A DNA stretch of 58,982 nt from Acidisoma sp. L85 (GCF_009765865.1 NZ_LMUQ01000022.1:43322-102303), one strand, 5' to 3'. Positions 1 through 9,521 are shown, counted from the first letter of the stretch. Notes: generated by a model from the letters alone, not told the origin. Translations and numbers: made by a program.

Positions 1-2477
1 ACATCTAGCGCGCTGATGGGGGTCTCCTCAAGCCGGGATCGCATCGGGATTGTGAAACTGAACTTGGCGCCCGCACCCTCGTTGGGTTCCGCCCAGAGGC
101 GACCGTGATGACTTTCGATGATTGATCGACTTACGGCAAGGCCGATGCCCATGCCTCCGTCCTTCATCGTATAGAACGGCTGGAAAAGTCGCTCTGCCAC
201 CTGCGGGTCGAAGCCCACACCCGCGTCTTGAACGGTTAGGCATGCATGATCGTCGTCTACCAGCGCAGTCCTGACGACCAGCCATCGGGGGCGATCATCG
301 ACTTCCTGCATAGCCTCGGCCGCGTTCAGGATAAGGTTTAGAATGACCTGCTGCAGCTGCACGCGGTCTCCCACGATAGGGGGAAGGTCATCGTCGAATT
401 CCAGGCGCAGGACTGCGCGGCTTGTCTGAAGCTGGCTGCGCGAAAGCGTCAGCACCTCTCGTGCCGCTTCATTTAGATCGAGCTGCTCGCTTGCAGGTTT
501 CTTCTTGCTAAATAATGAGCGCAGCCGGGCGACGACATCGGATGCGCGGTTTCCATCACGGATCGTGCGCCGCAGGGTTTCCCGTGCACCGACGAGATTG
601 GGAGGATCGGCAGCCAGCATCCGCAGGCAAGTGTTGGCATTAGTGATGATACCCGCGAGCGGTTGATTGACCTCATGGGCAATCGACGCCGTCAGCGCCC
701 CCATTGTCATTACGCGAGTGACATGTGCCAGCTCGGCCTGGGTGTTGCGCAACTCCTCCTGCGCCTGTTTCCAGTCGTGCATGTCCACGACCGTCCCGTG
801 CCATTTCAAGATGCGGCCCTCCCGATCACGCAACGGCAAGGCGCTTATCACACACCAGCGGTGGCTGTGATCGGCGGCACGAAGTATACGGACCTCAGCA
901 CGATAAGGTGCGCCGGATGATACACACGACATCCAGGCCTGTGTCATCTGGTCTACATCATCTGGATGGAGCAACCGGCCCCAACCGGCCCCCATAATTG
1001 TTTCAACGGGCAAGCCGGTATAGTCAAGCATGCGAGCGTTACAGTAATCGAGATTGCCGTCTGGCGTCGCGCTCCAAAGCATTTCCGGGATGGTCTCGGT
1101 CATTTCGCGGAGCTTGAATTCGCTCTCTCGAAGTTTGCCTTCCGCGAACTTAGACTCCGTGATGTCACGAATGAAAGCGCTGAATACCCAGTCGTGACCA
1201 AGCCGCATGGGCACGACTTGGAGTTCGGCGGGAAACTCGGCTCCATCACGGCGGATCGCCGAAACCTCGATCCTCCGCCGCAAGATTGGCCCTTCGCCCG
1301 TGAGCAAGAACTTCCGCAGGCCAGTTTCATGAGCCGACCGATACCGCGCCGGCATGACCACCTCGGACATACGCTGGCCAATAACTTCGCTGGCGCTATA
1401 CCCGAACATGAGCGCGGCTTGCCCGTTCCAGCTCGTTATCATTCCTCCCGCATTCATGGTGATCACCGCATCCAAGGCAGTGTCGATGATTAAACTTGTT
1501 CTTTCCTCGGCTCGCTGAAGATCTTCCTGCGACTGCTTGAGCTCTTCAATATCGGTCGATGTACCGACAAATCTCTGGACATTTCTATCAGCGCCATACC
1601 ACGCTACGGCGCGATTAAGATGCCAGCGGTAGGCTCCGTCCCGAGCCCGACGAAAGCGGACTTCGAAGGTAAAATCGCGCCCCGAACCTACCCCCTTCCA
1701 GAAGGCTCGCGATGCAATATCCCGATCGTCGGGGTGTAAGGCAGTCATCCAGGCCTCAGGCTGAGATTGAACGTAGGCACTCGACTGCCCGGTGTATTCC
1801 AGCCAGCTCTGATTGACGAAGTCCGGTGTGCCATCAGGCGCGAAGGTCCATGCCGCGACCGGAAGATGTTGCAGCAAACCGACCTGGAGCCGCAGTTCTT
1901 CATTTGCGGACGCGAGCTGGCTGGTCCGCTGCGCCACTCGTCGATCGAGTTCTTCGGCTACCTGCTTACGCTCCGTCAACCGCCGCGCTCCGTCCAGTCC
2001 TATCGCCGCCTGGTTTGAGGCCGATCGTAACACGACAGTTTCATGATCCCGCGGAAAATCCGGACGCGCAGAGCCGGTCACCAGCATACCGAACTCGCCA
2101 TGGAGCCCCAGTTGCAAGGGCACGGCTACAATGGCGTCATCCGCGAAGACTCTGCATGACCCTGCGGTCCAGCTTCGTGGCTCGTCTCCCAAACAACGAC
2201 GGAGGATTTCGCCCAGTTCCTGCGGTGAAGGTTGTGGGCGGGTTCCCGCCCTCATTCTAGCCAGCTCGACATGAGCTTCAGCCGATACATCAGTCATTCT
2301 GATGTAAGCGAAATCCAACTGAAGCATGCCATAAAGCGAGTCAATAAGAATTTTGGCGATTTGTCTCGGCTCGCAACCCGCCCAAACGGCCGGAAGTGCG
2401 AGTACGCCGACCAGATCACTGATGCAATTCTGAAGGCGCCTGGTCTCTGCCGCAGCCCGCTGCAGAGAATCGTCCAT
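1..2477 (-). CDS. Multi-PAS sensor histidine kinase, C-terminus off the window
   Basis: Soluble sensor kinase expected to autophosphorylate on His and pass phosphate to a response regulator. The frame is open from the ATG at 2477 to the window edge (825 codons), so only the extreme C-terminus is missing. Order seen: GAF-like segment (about residues 15-165), three PAS domains (about 180-300, 320-440, 455-575), HisKA with H-box IAHEVNQPL (His near 600), HATPase with N-box VILNLILNAAEAM (near 710), G1 DAGVGFDP and G2 GGMGIGLAVSR (near 775). No membrane segments. The HEVNQPL H-box is the kind found in FixL-like kinases. It starts one base after the stop of the MEDS gene, so the two are probably co-translated. 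That the divergent regulators at 3.8-4.9 kb are its partners is inferred from position only. Confidence 0.9.
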   Translation of the reverse strand, partial: MDDSLQRAAAETRRLQNCISDLVGVLALPAVWAGCEPRQIAKILIDSLYGMLQLDFAYIRMTDVSAEAHVELARMRAGTRPQPSPQELGEILRRCLGDEPRSWTAGSCRVFADDAIVAVPLQLGLHGEFGMLVTGSARPDFPRDHETVVLRSASNQAAIGLDGARRLTERKQVAEELDRRVAQRTSQLASANEELRLQVGLLQHLPVAAWTFAPDGTPDFVNQSWLEYTGQSSAYVQSQPEAWMTALHPDDRDIASRAFWKGVGSGRDFTFEVRFRRARDGAYRWHLNRAVAWYGADRNVQRFVGTSTDIEELKQSQEDLQRAEERTSLIIDTALDAVITMNAGGMITSWNGQAALMFGYSASEVIGQRMSEVVMPARYRSAHETGLRKFLLTGEGPILRRRIEVSAIRRDGAEFPAELQVVPMRLGHDWVFSAFIRDITESKFAEGKLRESEFKLREMTETIPEMLWSATPDGNLDYCNARMLDYTGLPVETIMGAGWGRLLHPDDVDQMTQAWMSCVSSGAPYRAEVRILRAADHSHRWCVISALPLRDREGRILKWHGTVVDMHDWKQAQEELRNTQAELAHVTRVMTMGALTASIAHEVNQPLAGIITNANTCLRMLAADPPNLVGARETLRRTIRDGNRASDVVARLRSLFSKKKPASEQLDLNEAAREVLTLSRSQLQTSRAVLRLEFDDDLPPIVGDRVQLQQVILNLILNAAEAMQEVDDRPRWLVVRTALVDDDHACLTVQDAGVGFDPQVAERLFQPFYTMKDGGMGIGLAVSRSIIESHHGRLWAEPNEGAGAKFSFTIPMRSRLEETPISALD

Positions 2478-2478
2478 T

Positions 2479-3111
2479 TTACGCCCCGGATCGACGGCCG
2501 CGGAATTCACGCAGAAACTCCTGCGGCGGCAAATAGAATGGGTTTTCTTGCAGAATGCCTCCGATCAGGACCATCGGGTGCGTCCGCATAACATCGATCA
2601 CCGTGTCGCCGCCGAATTTCGACAAATGATATGTGCAGATGACCGCATCGTCGTGTTGACACCACACATCGTTGACGCGCGATTCGAATTCGATCAGGTC
2701 GTCAATATACGACCGATCTTCCGCGGCCCAATCCATGCGGCAGACAATCCGACTCAGGCCGTTCGGTGAATCGGCGCTTCCCTTGGCCAGTTGCTCGAAA
2801 GTTTGTAGCATCTGGTTCTGATCGAAATGCCCGTCGCGCAGGTAGGTCTCAACATTGGTTCTGAGCTCGAATTGACCACGTCGTTCGGCCGCCGCTGCGT
2901 CGATGCCCGCCGTGGTCAGACGCAACAAATGGTCGTCGCGCTGGCCCGGATTGACGACATGAACTGCCCTATCGCCGAGTTCAAACCCCTCCTTTATAAA
3001 AGGGAGCAGAACGTCGTATTCTTCCTCGTTGCTATTGAAGAAGGCGCAGACATGTCGCGCCCTATCAAGCTTCGATCCGGCAAACCGGATTTCTGGCGCA
3101 GCGTGCTTCAA
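2479..3111 (-). CDS. MEDS-domain (DcmR-like) sensory protein
   Basis: 210-residue protein that is almost entirely one MEDS domain, the sensory domain named from methanogen and methylotroph regulators such as DcmR. Typical features are RHVCAFFNSNEEEYDVLLPFI near the N-terminus, a central CRMDWAAE and a late VICTYHLSKF. It has no DNA-binding domain, so it presumably signals through the kinase directly downstream (1-base gap). The start is TTG at 3111: the sequence AGGGAG lies 6-7 bases upstream and an in-frame TAG just beyond it excludes a longer form. The ligand is unknown. Stand-alone MEDS proteins next to hybrid or PAS kinases are known in alphaproteobacteria; the function here is inferred. 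Confidence 0.85.
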   Translation of the reverse strand: MKHAAPEIRFAGSKLDRARHVCAFFNSNEEEYDVLLPFIKEGFELGDRAVHVVNPGQRDDHLLRLTTAGIDAAAAERRGQFELRTNVETYLRDGHFDQNQMLQTFEQLAKGSADSPNGLSRIVCRMDWAAEDRSYIDDLIEFESRVNDVWCQHDDAVICTYHLSKFGGDTVIDVMRTHPMVLIGGILQENPFYLPPQEFLREFRGRRSGA

Positions 3112-3808
3112 TGAGCGCTCCCTCTACCGGAATTTGCCGTCGCGCAAGTTGCGTCTAGGTGAATAGCCTATTTTTTGAGCAGCCGTACATAGTGCTTTGA
3201 ACTCTCCCGGGCGACGGTGTCAACCCTTCATGCCCCGTTACCCTTCGTCAATCGCCGCGATTTCTCGACCAGGCCGTCCTTAATCCCGCCGGCATGGGAA
3301 TCACTCTATGTTCAATATGTTAGGGCAGGCTCCTGTGCGTGGACTTGAGCCGGAGTGATTTGCGCAAGACGGTCCATCGCTTCCAAAGGTCCTAGCGGGA
3401 TCCTCACCCAGCGCGCCTGATTCGAAGCAATTTAGAAGCCGCCCTCTGCGAAAGACTTGGGCTTCACAGGCCCGGCGAGGCGACAAAACTTCAAAACCAA
3501 CACCTAGGTATAATGCCCGTGCAAGCCCCATCTGGGGCATTGTCGAACAGCAAGAGGAGTTTGGACCGGAGGCGCAAACCGTCTCCTCCGGGAACCGTCG
3601 CGATTTGATTGAACACGCTTTGGCAGAGATGGCTCCCGATACCCAAGACCGGAATGCTTATGGCTCGAATTCTCGTACACCGCGGAAGCCTCGACGCTTT
3701 GACTGACACCTTGAGGCTGCTTTTTCGTTCCCGAATTGTGTATGGGAGGATCGCGTGCACGTCGTTCGCTCCAGCCCAATCTCATTGCACTGGCGGAGTG
3801 GAATAACG
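3112..3808. other. Divergent intergenic region, no gene recognised
   Basis: About 700 bases between the divergent MEDS-kinase pair and the response regulators. Several short overlapping frames exist on both strands, but none has a recognisable motif, a convincing ribosome site or a domain. The region must hold the promoters of both operons. I see no strong palindrome and no convincing sigma-54 element. Confidence 0.5.
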
Positions 3809-4180
3809 TTGCCGAAACGGCCTTATGTTGCGGTGGTCGATGACGACGAGTCCGTAAGGGAGTCTCTGCCGGACCTCCTGCGGGAACTCGGCTACGATGC
3901 CCAAGCGTTCTCTTCCGCCGAGTCATTCCTGACGTCGGACCGGCTAAGGCAAGCCGCGTGTTTGGTTCTTGATTATGCAATGCCGGGGATGTCCGGCTTC
4001 GATCTCCAGAGCGAGCTGATCCAGCGAAAGCGGAATGTGCCGATCGTGTTTATTACGGCACACGGTGAAGAGGTAATCCGTCTGACGGTCCGCGAACGCG
4101 GCGCCGTCGCGTGCCTCCTCAAGCCGTTTAGCGATACCGCGCTGCTGACGGCTCTGGAAACAGCGCTGAAGCCAAAATAG
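3809..4180 (+). CDS. Receiver-only response regulator
   Basis: Single receiver domain of about 123 residues without an output domain. Acidic pocket VVDDDESVRE at the N-terminus, phospho-acceptor Asp in LVLDYAMPGMSG (about residue 55), switch Thr in FITAHGE and conserved Lys in LLKPF. I start it at TTG 3809 (MPKRPYVAVVDDD) because the domain begins there and GGAG lies upstream; a longer frame opens at 3755. The segment after the switch Thr (VIRLTVRERGAVA) departs from the MSVRAMKAGA consensus kept by the next gene. It lies 14 bases before the FixJ-like gene in the same direction, so it could act as a phosphate sink or relay in the same pathway. That role is inferred. Confidence 0.85.
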   Translation: MPKRPYVAVVDDDESVRESLPDLLRELGYDAQAFSSAESFLTSDRLRQAACLVLDYAMPGMSGFDLQSELIQRKRNVPIVFITAHGEEVIRLTVRERGAVACLLKPFSDTALLTALETALKPK

Positions 4181-4194
4181 TTCAATCTCCTTGC

Positions 4195-4878
4195 GTGCAA
4201 AGATTAGCGAGGAGTATGGGTGAACTTGTCGTGACAGAAAATAAGACGGATCATTTGTCAATGCGAAGCGCCGACTCGGTCGTTTACATTGTTGACGACG
4301 ATATCTCGGTGCGGGAATCGCTGGAAGGCCTAATCCTCGAAGCAGGCTGGCAGCCATCCGCATTCGCTTCCGCATCCGATTTCCTTGCTTCGCCGCCTGC
4401 CGCGTCTCCCAACTGCCTTGTCCTTGATGTGTCTTTGCCGGATCTGAATGGTCTCGATCTTCAACAGATGATCGCTGGCGAGCGGGCGGACATGCCAATC
4501 ATATTCATAACGGGATATGGCGATGTTCCAATGAGTGTGCGCGCGATGAAGGCAGGCGCTGTCGAGTTTCTGACAAAACCTTTCGGGGACGAGGCGCTTC
4601 TGTCCGCAATCCGCGGCGCTCTGGAGCGCAGCGCCAACCGGCAGGAGACGGCGGCGGATATGCAGTCCTCGCGGTGTCGCTACGACCTCCTCAGCCGCCG
4701 CGAGCGCGAGGTCATGGCGTTGGTCGTTTCCGGGCTCATGAACAAACAAGTCGCTGGCAAACTTGGCATAAGCGAAATTACGGTCAAGGCGCATCGCGGT
4801 CGTCTCATGCGGAAGATGGAGGCCGCTTCTCTCGCTGATCTGGTCAAGCTCGCGGCCAAACTTGAAGTACCTGGGTGA
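4195..4878 (+). CDS. FixJ-family response regulator (receiver + LuxR HTH)
   Basis: Two-domain transcriptional regulator. Receiver: VYIVDDDISVRESL, acceptor Asp in LVLDVSLPDLNGLDLQ (about residue 78), switch region FITGYGDVPMSVRAMKAG and LTKPF. Output: LuxR/FixJ helix-turn-helix from LLSRREREVMALV through ISEITVKAHRGRLMRKM. Length (about 220 aa) is normal for FixJ/NodW-type regulators. The start is uncertain: GTG 4195, ATG 4216 (with AGGAG almost touching it) or GTG 4231 are all in frame and do not affect the domains. It follows the receiver-only gene and faces the kinase operon, which suggests one signalling unit. Targets are unknown; the AraC gene downstream is one candidate. Confidence 0.88.
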   Translation: MQRLARSMGELVVTENKTDHLSMRSADSVVYIVDDDISVRESLEGLILEAGWQPSAFASASDFLASPPAASPNCLVLDVSLPDLNGLDLQQMIAGERADMPIIFITGYGDVPMSVRAMKAGAVEFLTKPFGDEALLSAIRGALERSANRQETAADMQSSRCRYDLLSRREREVMALVVSGLMNKQVAGKLGISEITVKAHRGRLMRKMEAASLADLVKLAAKLEVPG

Positions 4879-5236
4879 CTGCAGTGCGACTATCCGCGAG
4901 ACAAACTCAGCGATAGTTCTGCGCAAACTGTTCGATGGCGAAAAACGCTTAGACCGCTACACTTCTTCTAAGCTAACCCCCATCTCTGCGCCGGCCGTTG
5001 CGTTCCGCCACTAGTGGCACTTCAAGGACATCTGCTTGAGCCGCAGTATTCTACACTCCGTTCCTGCTCGACGAATGATATTCCACGTCTCGATGCAAAA
5101 TCTCGAACATCTGCGCCAACCATCGACGTCGTCAATCTCACGTAGACCATAGTCTCATTGACCTCATCTATCGCAAAGCCTTTCATTCACGGGCCGGTTA
5201 AGAGGCTTGGCATACACGATAGACGATCTGGGAAAT
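4879..5236. other. Intergenic region with a 12-bp palindrome
   Basis: About 360 bases between the FixJ-like gene and the AraC gene with no supported gene. The only structure that stands out is the perfect palindrome GCCACTAGTGGC at 5007-5018, a possible operator. Confidence 0.4.
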
Positions 5237-6259
5237 ATGATTATGTGCGGCGGGTATGTTGGTGACGCTGGCGGCAGTTCTGCAATGAGAACCGCTTGTG
5301 AATCTCGATACAAAACCGGCCTAAGCATCGCCGCGCCAAAACCAGTCTCCGGCCGCAATGCTTACTACGGTGCTGCGGTTACCCGCCGCTTTGGCATCTC
5401 CGAGCCTCCTCCCACGATTGTTCGAGAGATTCGCAACTCTATCTTCGCCGTCACTAGAATTGATTGTAAGTTACCTCGTTGCGACGTTACCGCACCGACA
5501 CCGACCGAGAACGCATATTCACTTACTGTCAGGCTGCGCGACGTGACGCAGTCGCGGGCGTGGATCGGCGGGCGGCTTCAACCTGACGAGGAACGTCCAA
5601 AGAACAGTTCAGCCTTCTATGACTTAACAGACGAGATCAGGTTTGCCATTTGCGAGCCGATAGATAGCTTAAATTTCTACATTCACAGAGATACTCTGAA
5701 CGAGGTCAGTCGTGAGACCGACAAAAGGTCGATCGACCGTTTAATGGTCAGTTTCGGGTCTACGGTATCCGATCCTACGATCGCCGGCCTAGCTGCAAGC
5801 TTACTGCCAGCTATGGAGCGCCAACATGAAGTTAACGAGCTATTTGTCGATCACATCGCTTACGGTTTGCTCGCTCATCTAACGGGCCAATACGGCGCTA
5901 CAGTCGCTGGCAAAATCGCCACGTCCGGCGGTCTGGCGCCCTGGCAGCTACGAAGGGCGAAGGAGCTCATCAGAGGAAATTTAAATGGCGCGATGCGGTA
6001 TTCGGAAGTCGCCGCCGAATGCAGGCTGTCCCCAGGCCACTTTAGCCGCGCCTTCGCACGTAGCACAGGATTGCCGCCACATCGTTGGCTAATGAGCCTA
6101 AGGGTCGATTTAGCGAAAGAATTACTTCTGCAGACTGGGATGCAAATCGCCGAAATTGCCTTGAATTGCGGCTTCGCTGACCAAGCGCATTTTACTCGAG
6201 TATTCTCTTCGTCGGTGGGATCGACTCCAGGTCGCTGGCGCCGGGAGTGCCGAGGTTGA
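5237..6259 (+). CDS. AraC-family transcriptional regulator
   Basis: The C-terminal third carries the two AraC helix-turn-helix motifs (LRRAKELIRGNLNGAM, then VAAECRLSPGHFSRAFARSTG and IAEIALNCGFADQAHFTRVFSSSVGSTPGRWRR). The N-terminal 200 residues look like the ligand-binding part of AraC proteins that sense aromatic or host-derived compounds, but no ligand can be named. The frame is open from TTG 5207; I prefer ATG 5237 or 5243 because GGGA precedes them. It is the last intact gene before the IS graveyard, and an IS3-like remnant begins at its stop codon, so its original downstream neighbour may have been lost. Confidence 0.85.
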   Translation: MIMCGGYVGDAGGSSAMRTACESRYKTGLSIAAPKPVSGRNAYYGAAVTRRFGISEPPPTIVREIRNSIFAVTRIDCKLPRCDVTAPTPTENAYSLTVRLRDVTQSRAWIGGRLQPDEERPKNSSAFYDLTDEIRFAICEPIDSLNFYIHRDTLNEVSRETDKRSIDRLMVSFGSTVSDPTIAGLAASLLPAMERQHEVNELFVDHIAYGLLAHLTGQYGATVAGKIATSGGLAPWQLRRAKELIRGNLNGAMRYSEVAAECRLSPGHFSRAFARSTGLPPHRWLMSLRVDLAKELLLQTGMQIAEIALNCGFADQAHFTRVFSSSVGSTPGRWRRECRG

Positions 6260-6674
6260 ACGACGCGGCGCCCCGAGAGTGTCTGCGGGCACTGGCCATG
6301 GAGCGGCGCCGGTTCGGCTATCGGCGACTGCACATCTTCCATGTCACCGATTGTCGCTCGCATCATGCGCCCGCGCCATCGCCTAAACCTAGAGCAGGCG
6401 ACGCCGCGGTGTTCTCGTGCTGCCTGGTCCGGCTATTCGGGCATCCCGGCGAGACGTAGTCATACATCTACATCCGATTGAAGCAGGTGCATTGCCGTCG
6501 TGTGTCAAACCGGATGGGGAGTGGCCGCGCGATCAAGGAGCCCGGGGTCCCTGCGACCGGCAATCGCGACCGCGAAGCTCAAACGCCTGCGAATTCATCT
6601 GTCAGCGATGGACGATCCAGCTCGAGCGCTTCAAAACCAGCCCGCACCATCACAATGCGGGACTAAACAATTAG
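6256..6674 (+). pseudogene. IS3/IS481-type transposase remnants
   Basis: Two disconnected pieces. At about 6256-6345 the frame reads LRALAMERRRFGYRRLHI, matching the RRFGYRRLH region of IS3-family OrfB integrases. At about 6585-6674 another frame reads FICQRWTIQLERFKTSPHH ending AGLNN, which resembles the C-terminus of the same kind of transposase. The catalytic core between them is missing and frames differ. This is an old deleted element, not a functional transposase. Confidence 0.55.
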
Positions 6675-6745
6675 GTCTCGAACTCATAAACGGAATTCCG
6701 CTGGCAAGGAAGTCTGATTCAAGCTGCTTGTAGTAGGGAGCGAAC

Positions 6746-7397
6746 ATGACCCCGCGCCGATATGAGCTGACGGACTTTGAGTGGTCGATCTTGAACCACT
6801 GCTTCCGAATAAGCCTCGTGGCGTACGACGCGCCGATGACCGCCGTGTCTTGAATGCCATCTATTGGCGGCTGCGCACGGGTTCACCGTGGGCAGATATC
6901 CCAGAGCGGTATGGTCCTCCCACGACCTGCTACAACCGCTTCGTCCGCTGGCGGAAGGTGGGTGTTTGGGACAAGGTCTTCGAGGCTGTCTCGCGAGCCT
7001 TTGACGGTGATCTTCAAATGATCGATTCTTCCTCGATCCGGGTCCATCAGCATGCGGCGAACGTCAAAAAGGGGGCCCGCCGGAAACCGACGAAGGTCAC
7101 GACACTCCATCCCGATGCATGGGGCGCTCGCGCGGCGGACTGACGACAAAGATCCACGCTCTCGTCGATGCCAACGGCAATGCCATTGCCCTCAAGCTGA
7201 CCGAAGGCCAAGCCCATGACGGCACGAGCGCGCGTGACATGCTGGACACCATCGGCGCGGGTCAAATCCTTCTGGCTGATCGGGCCTACGACAGTGACGC
7301 TCTTCGGGGACTTTGACGGACCGTGGCGCCTGGGCCAACGTCAAGCCTATGCAACGAAGGTTCAACATTCCCGCCTTCAGTCCGTTCCCTTATCACT
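6746..7397 (+). pseudogene. IS5-family transposase, frameshifted and truncated
   Basis: Starts at ATG 6746 after GGGAG with MTPRRYELTDFEWSIL, the usual IS5-family N-terminus. Near 6793 a G is missing and the reading continues in the next frame (PLLPNKPRGVRRADDRRVLNAIYWRLRTG, then IDSSSIRVHQHAANVKKGARR). It shifts again near 7120 (GRSRGGLTTKIHALVDANG, LLADRAYDSDALR) and again near 7315 (DRGAWANVKP, FNIPAFSPFPYHCRN). It stops abruptly at about 7397, where IS110-type sequence begins; the region normally encoding LVERFFNKIK is absent. Three frameshifts and the truncation make it a remnant. Confidence 0.85.
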
Positions 7398-7901
7398 GCC
7401 GCAACCCGCGAACTCGATCGCCTGCAACTACTGCTCGCGCAGATCAAAATGGTGGAGGTCGAGCGGGATACCTTGCTTGACGCTGAACGCGCCGCTACGC
7501 CGGCGGCGATGGTGTGCTCGACATCAAGGGCATCGGGTCTGAATTCGCCGCTGTCCTGTGGTTGGAGGGGCCGTTCCGACATTTCGACAACCGGTGACAA
7601 GTTGCGGCTTATGCGGGCCTGGCTCCAACGCCTTGGCAGAGCGGATCGATCGATCGGGAACGGGGCGTATCGAAGGCCGGCAATCCCAGACTACGAACAA
7701 CATTGCTCCAGCTCGCCTGGCTCTGGCTTCGTCATCAGCCAGAGTCAGCGCTCAGCCACTGGTTCAAGGAACGGGTCACGCGCAGCGGCGGCCATCTTAA
7801 GAAAACAACGATTGGCAATGGCGCGAAAGCTGCTGGTCGCACTTTGGAAATATGTGACCGCTGGTGTCGTAATCGATAGGGTTGTGATGAAGACCGCCTG
7901 A
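7398..7901 (+). pseudogene. IS110/IS1111-type transposase C-terminal remnant
   Basis: Decayed C-terminal half of an IS110-family (DEDD) transposase, readable only by switching frames: LDRLQLLLAQIKMVEVERD, then LDIKGIGSEFAAVLWLEGPF, AAYAGLAPTPWQSG, RGVSKAGNPRLRTTLLQLAW and finally ARKLLVALWKYVTAGVV. The GLAP and GNPRLR motifs are the conserved transposase_20 region. The N-terminal catalytic half is absent, and the piece abuts the truncated IS5 remnant, so one element probably inserted into or recombined with the other. Confidence 0.8.
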
Positions 7902-8209
7902 CGATAGGCGTGAACCAAATTTCGCAATCTTTTAGAACCTGATCAGTCCTGGCGGATCCAACTGGACGAACCGATGAACATATGGCTTGAACAGCCGATA
8001 AGTAGAATGGTCTCGTTCTCTCGAGCCTCGCCCGCCGCAAGCGAGATATTGGTGTAGCCGTTGGAGCGGCGACCGGATGTGAGCTTGATCGTGCTCGGAA
8101 CGGGCAGCGTCATATCGAATGCGCTCAGAACTTAGGTGCCGATTTGAAACACCATAGGAGACTGACCAATGTCGCCTTGGTAAGACTTCTTGACCGGAAA
8201 CTCCTCATG
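7902..8209. other. Unassigned sequence between IS remnants
   Basis: About 310 bases joining the IS110 remnant to the next IS5 remnant. Short frames are present on both strands but none matches a family I recognise. It probably contains terminal parts of one or both elements. Confidence 0.4.
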
Positions 8210-8450
8210 TGAGTGATCCACCGTGCTGCGCGGCGGCGGGTCCTTCGGAATCGCGCGCCACTGACAGCCAGTGCTCAGCACATACATCAGGCCGTTCGTC
8301 ACATCGCGCACATTCACAATCCGCTTGTTGCCCGCCACGCTTGGCCCGCGGGATCTCCGTCTTGCCCAGAGCCCATTCCTCATCTGTTAGGTCGCTCGGG
8401 TAGCGCAGTTTGCTCCAGTTATAGCGAGCGCGGTTCTCGACAATCCACAT
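8210..8450 (-). pseudogene. IS5-family transposase N-terminal fragment
   Basis: Reads MWIVENRARYNWSKLRYPSD and LTDEEWAL from 8450, then continues in another frame as NKRIVNVRDVTNGLMYVLST and GCQWRAIPKDPPPRSTV. This is the well-known N-terminus of one IS5 subgroup. It ends at about 8210, where YDYFDLWSWDG would be expected, and unrelated sequence follows. A frameshift lies near 8365. It belongs to a different IS5 subgroup from the copy at 6.7 kb. Confidence 0.8.
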
Positions 8451-9160
8451 CGGGGGGCTCCAGCGAATCGGGGCAGCCGCTATCGAATCATAATCGTCTC
8501 TCAAGACTCAAGATGATCTTGGACCGAAACTTAGTGAATTCATCGCATTAGCCGTTCAGGCCGCATCCGCCATACGATAACAACCATCAGGTTCGACCAA
8601 CTCAACGACTATATCGATCTAGTGAGGACGGGTGCGGTAATCAGTATGAAGTTTTGATAAACCTGGTCCGCCGGGCTGGAGCATCCAACCTCAAATGCCC
8701 GGCGAGCACAGAGGGCCTTCGGACATTGTTCCGACCGGATTTTCGTCGTGCTCGCAAGTATTGTAACTCGCGGCCGGTCGAGGGCATGCCCGCCTATGAA
8801 ATTCTTACCTCTTTTACCTGCCGTCCATCCGCGCACTAATGGGGCGCAGCGGCGGAGTGCTCGATGAACGCGGCGACCTGGCTCGGATGGGATAAGATAC
8901 CGGCATGGCTGCTGACTATCTCGACCGTATGCGCGTGTGCGCGCGTAGCCATTTCGCGCTGCTGGGGCGTGGGCGCCCGCATCGGGTGCGTACGCGGCAA
9001 TGTAGCTTGCGGGCGTTTTTTCCAGCGCTGAGGGACGTGTTCCGGTGTCGGCGATTGCCGTGTGACGGCTCTCGTCGCCGTCGAGCGCGGGCTTCAGGCC
9101 GAGCAAGCCCCCAAATGAACGTCGGCCAGGGGACGTGCAAATAGGCGAGCAAGTCTCGAA
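8451..9160. other. Degenerate region, no gene recognised
   Basis: About 700 bases of high-GC sequence with overlapping frames on both strands. A minus-strand frame stays open through much of it, but its composition (Arg/Pro/Ala-rich, no motif) looks like chance read-through of a broken gene. I see nothing functional. Confidence 0.4.
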
Positions 9161-9211
9161 GGTGCTGACCTTCCCGCCCAGCACGAGGTGTCTAGTTTTT
9201 GCTCGCGGACG
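9161..9211. repeat. 51-bp repeat, copy 1
   Basis: This 51-bp segment recurs in inverted orientation at 38007-38057 with 48 of 51 positions identical; both include CACGAGGTGTCTAGTTTTTG. Both copies sit at break points inside decayed genes, so they may mark the end of a mobile element. The element itself is not recognisable. Confidence 0.8.
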
Positions 9212-9521
9212 CGTCTCTGTGACGCTATGCCCGTTTGGGCCGGTTTTCGCCACTGTGCCGGTTGAGGTCGCACCGTTGAACCCGGTGATGGCTCGGCTAT
9301 CGGTTATCGTCCAATTGGTTACCCTTCGGTTGAACGAGCTCGTCGCTGTCGCGCCATTCGGGCGGGTCGCGGTGATCGTTCGTCCGAAGTTGCCACCGCC
9401 ATTGTCCGAGGGCGTGAACGTCCGGCTGTAGGTCCATGCCCGCAGAGCCGGTATAAAAGCAGCCACGCGCGTTGGCAGGCGTGATCGATGCGACAAAGGC
9501 TACGAGGATCGACAAGCTCAC
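9205..9521 (-). pseudogene. Broken secreted protein with TRPNG-type repeats
   Basis: The leading part (from 9521) reads SILVAFVASITPANARGC, like the end of a signal peptide. After a frame change near 9435 the sequence reads WTYSRTFTPSDNGGG, then ITATRPNGATATSSF, AITGFNGATSTGTV and KTGPNGHSVTETRP. These look like loose repeats of the kind T-x-T-R-P-N-G-x-T found in low-complexity secreted proteins of Rhizobiales. It runs into the 51-bp repeat at 9161-9211 and loses identity there. Upstream the leading frame continues open to about 9650 and could belong to a different truncated gene. The function is unknown and the present sequence is unlikely to give a normal protein. Confidence 0.45.

Noticed and set aside
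3540-3810. Possible sigma-54 promoter before the response regulators
   Set aside because: TTGGCA occurs, but no properly spaced GC element follows.
8609-9496. 295-residue minus-strand frame as one intact protein
   Set aside because: Only the first quarter resembles a protein family, its signal peptide lies in another frame, and the rest is Arg/Pro/Ala-rich noise after the 51-bp repeat.
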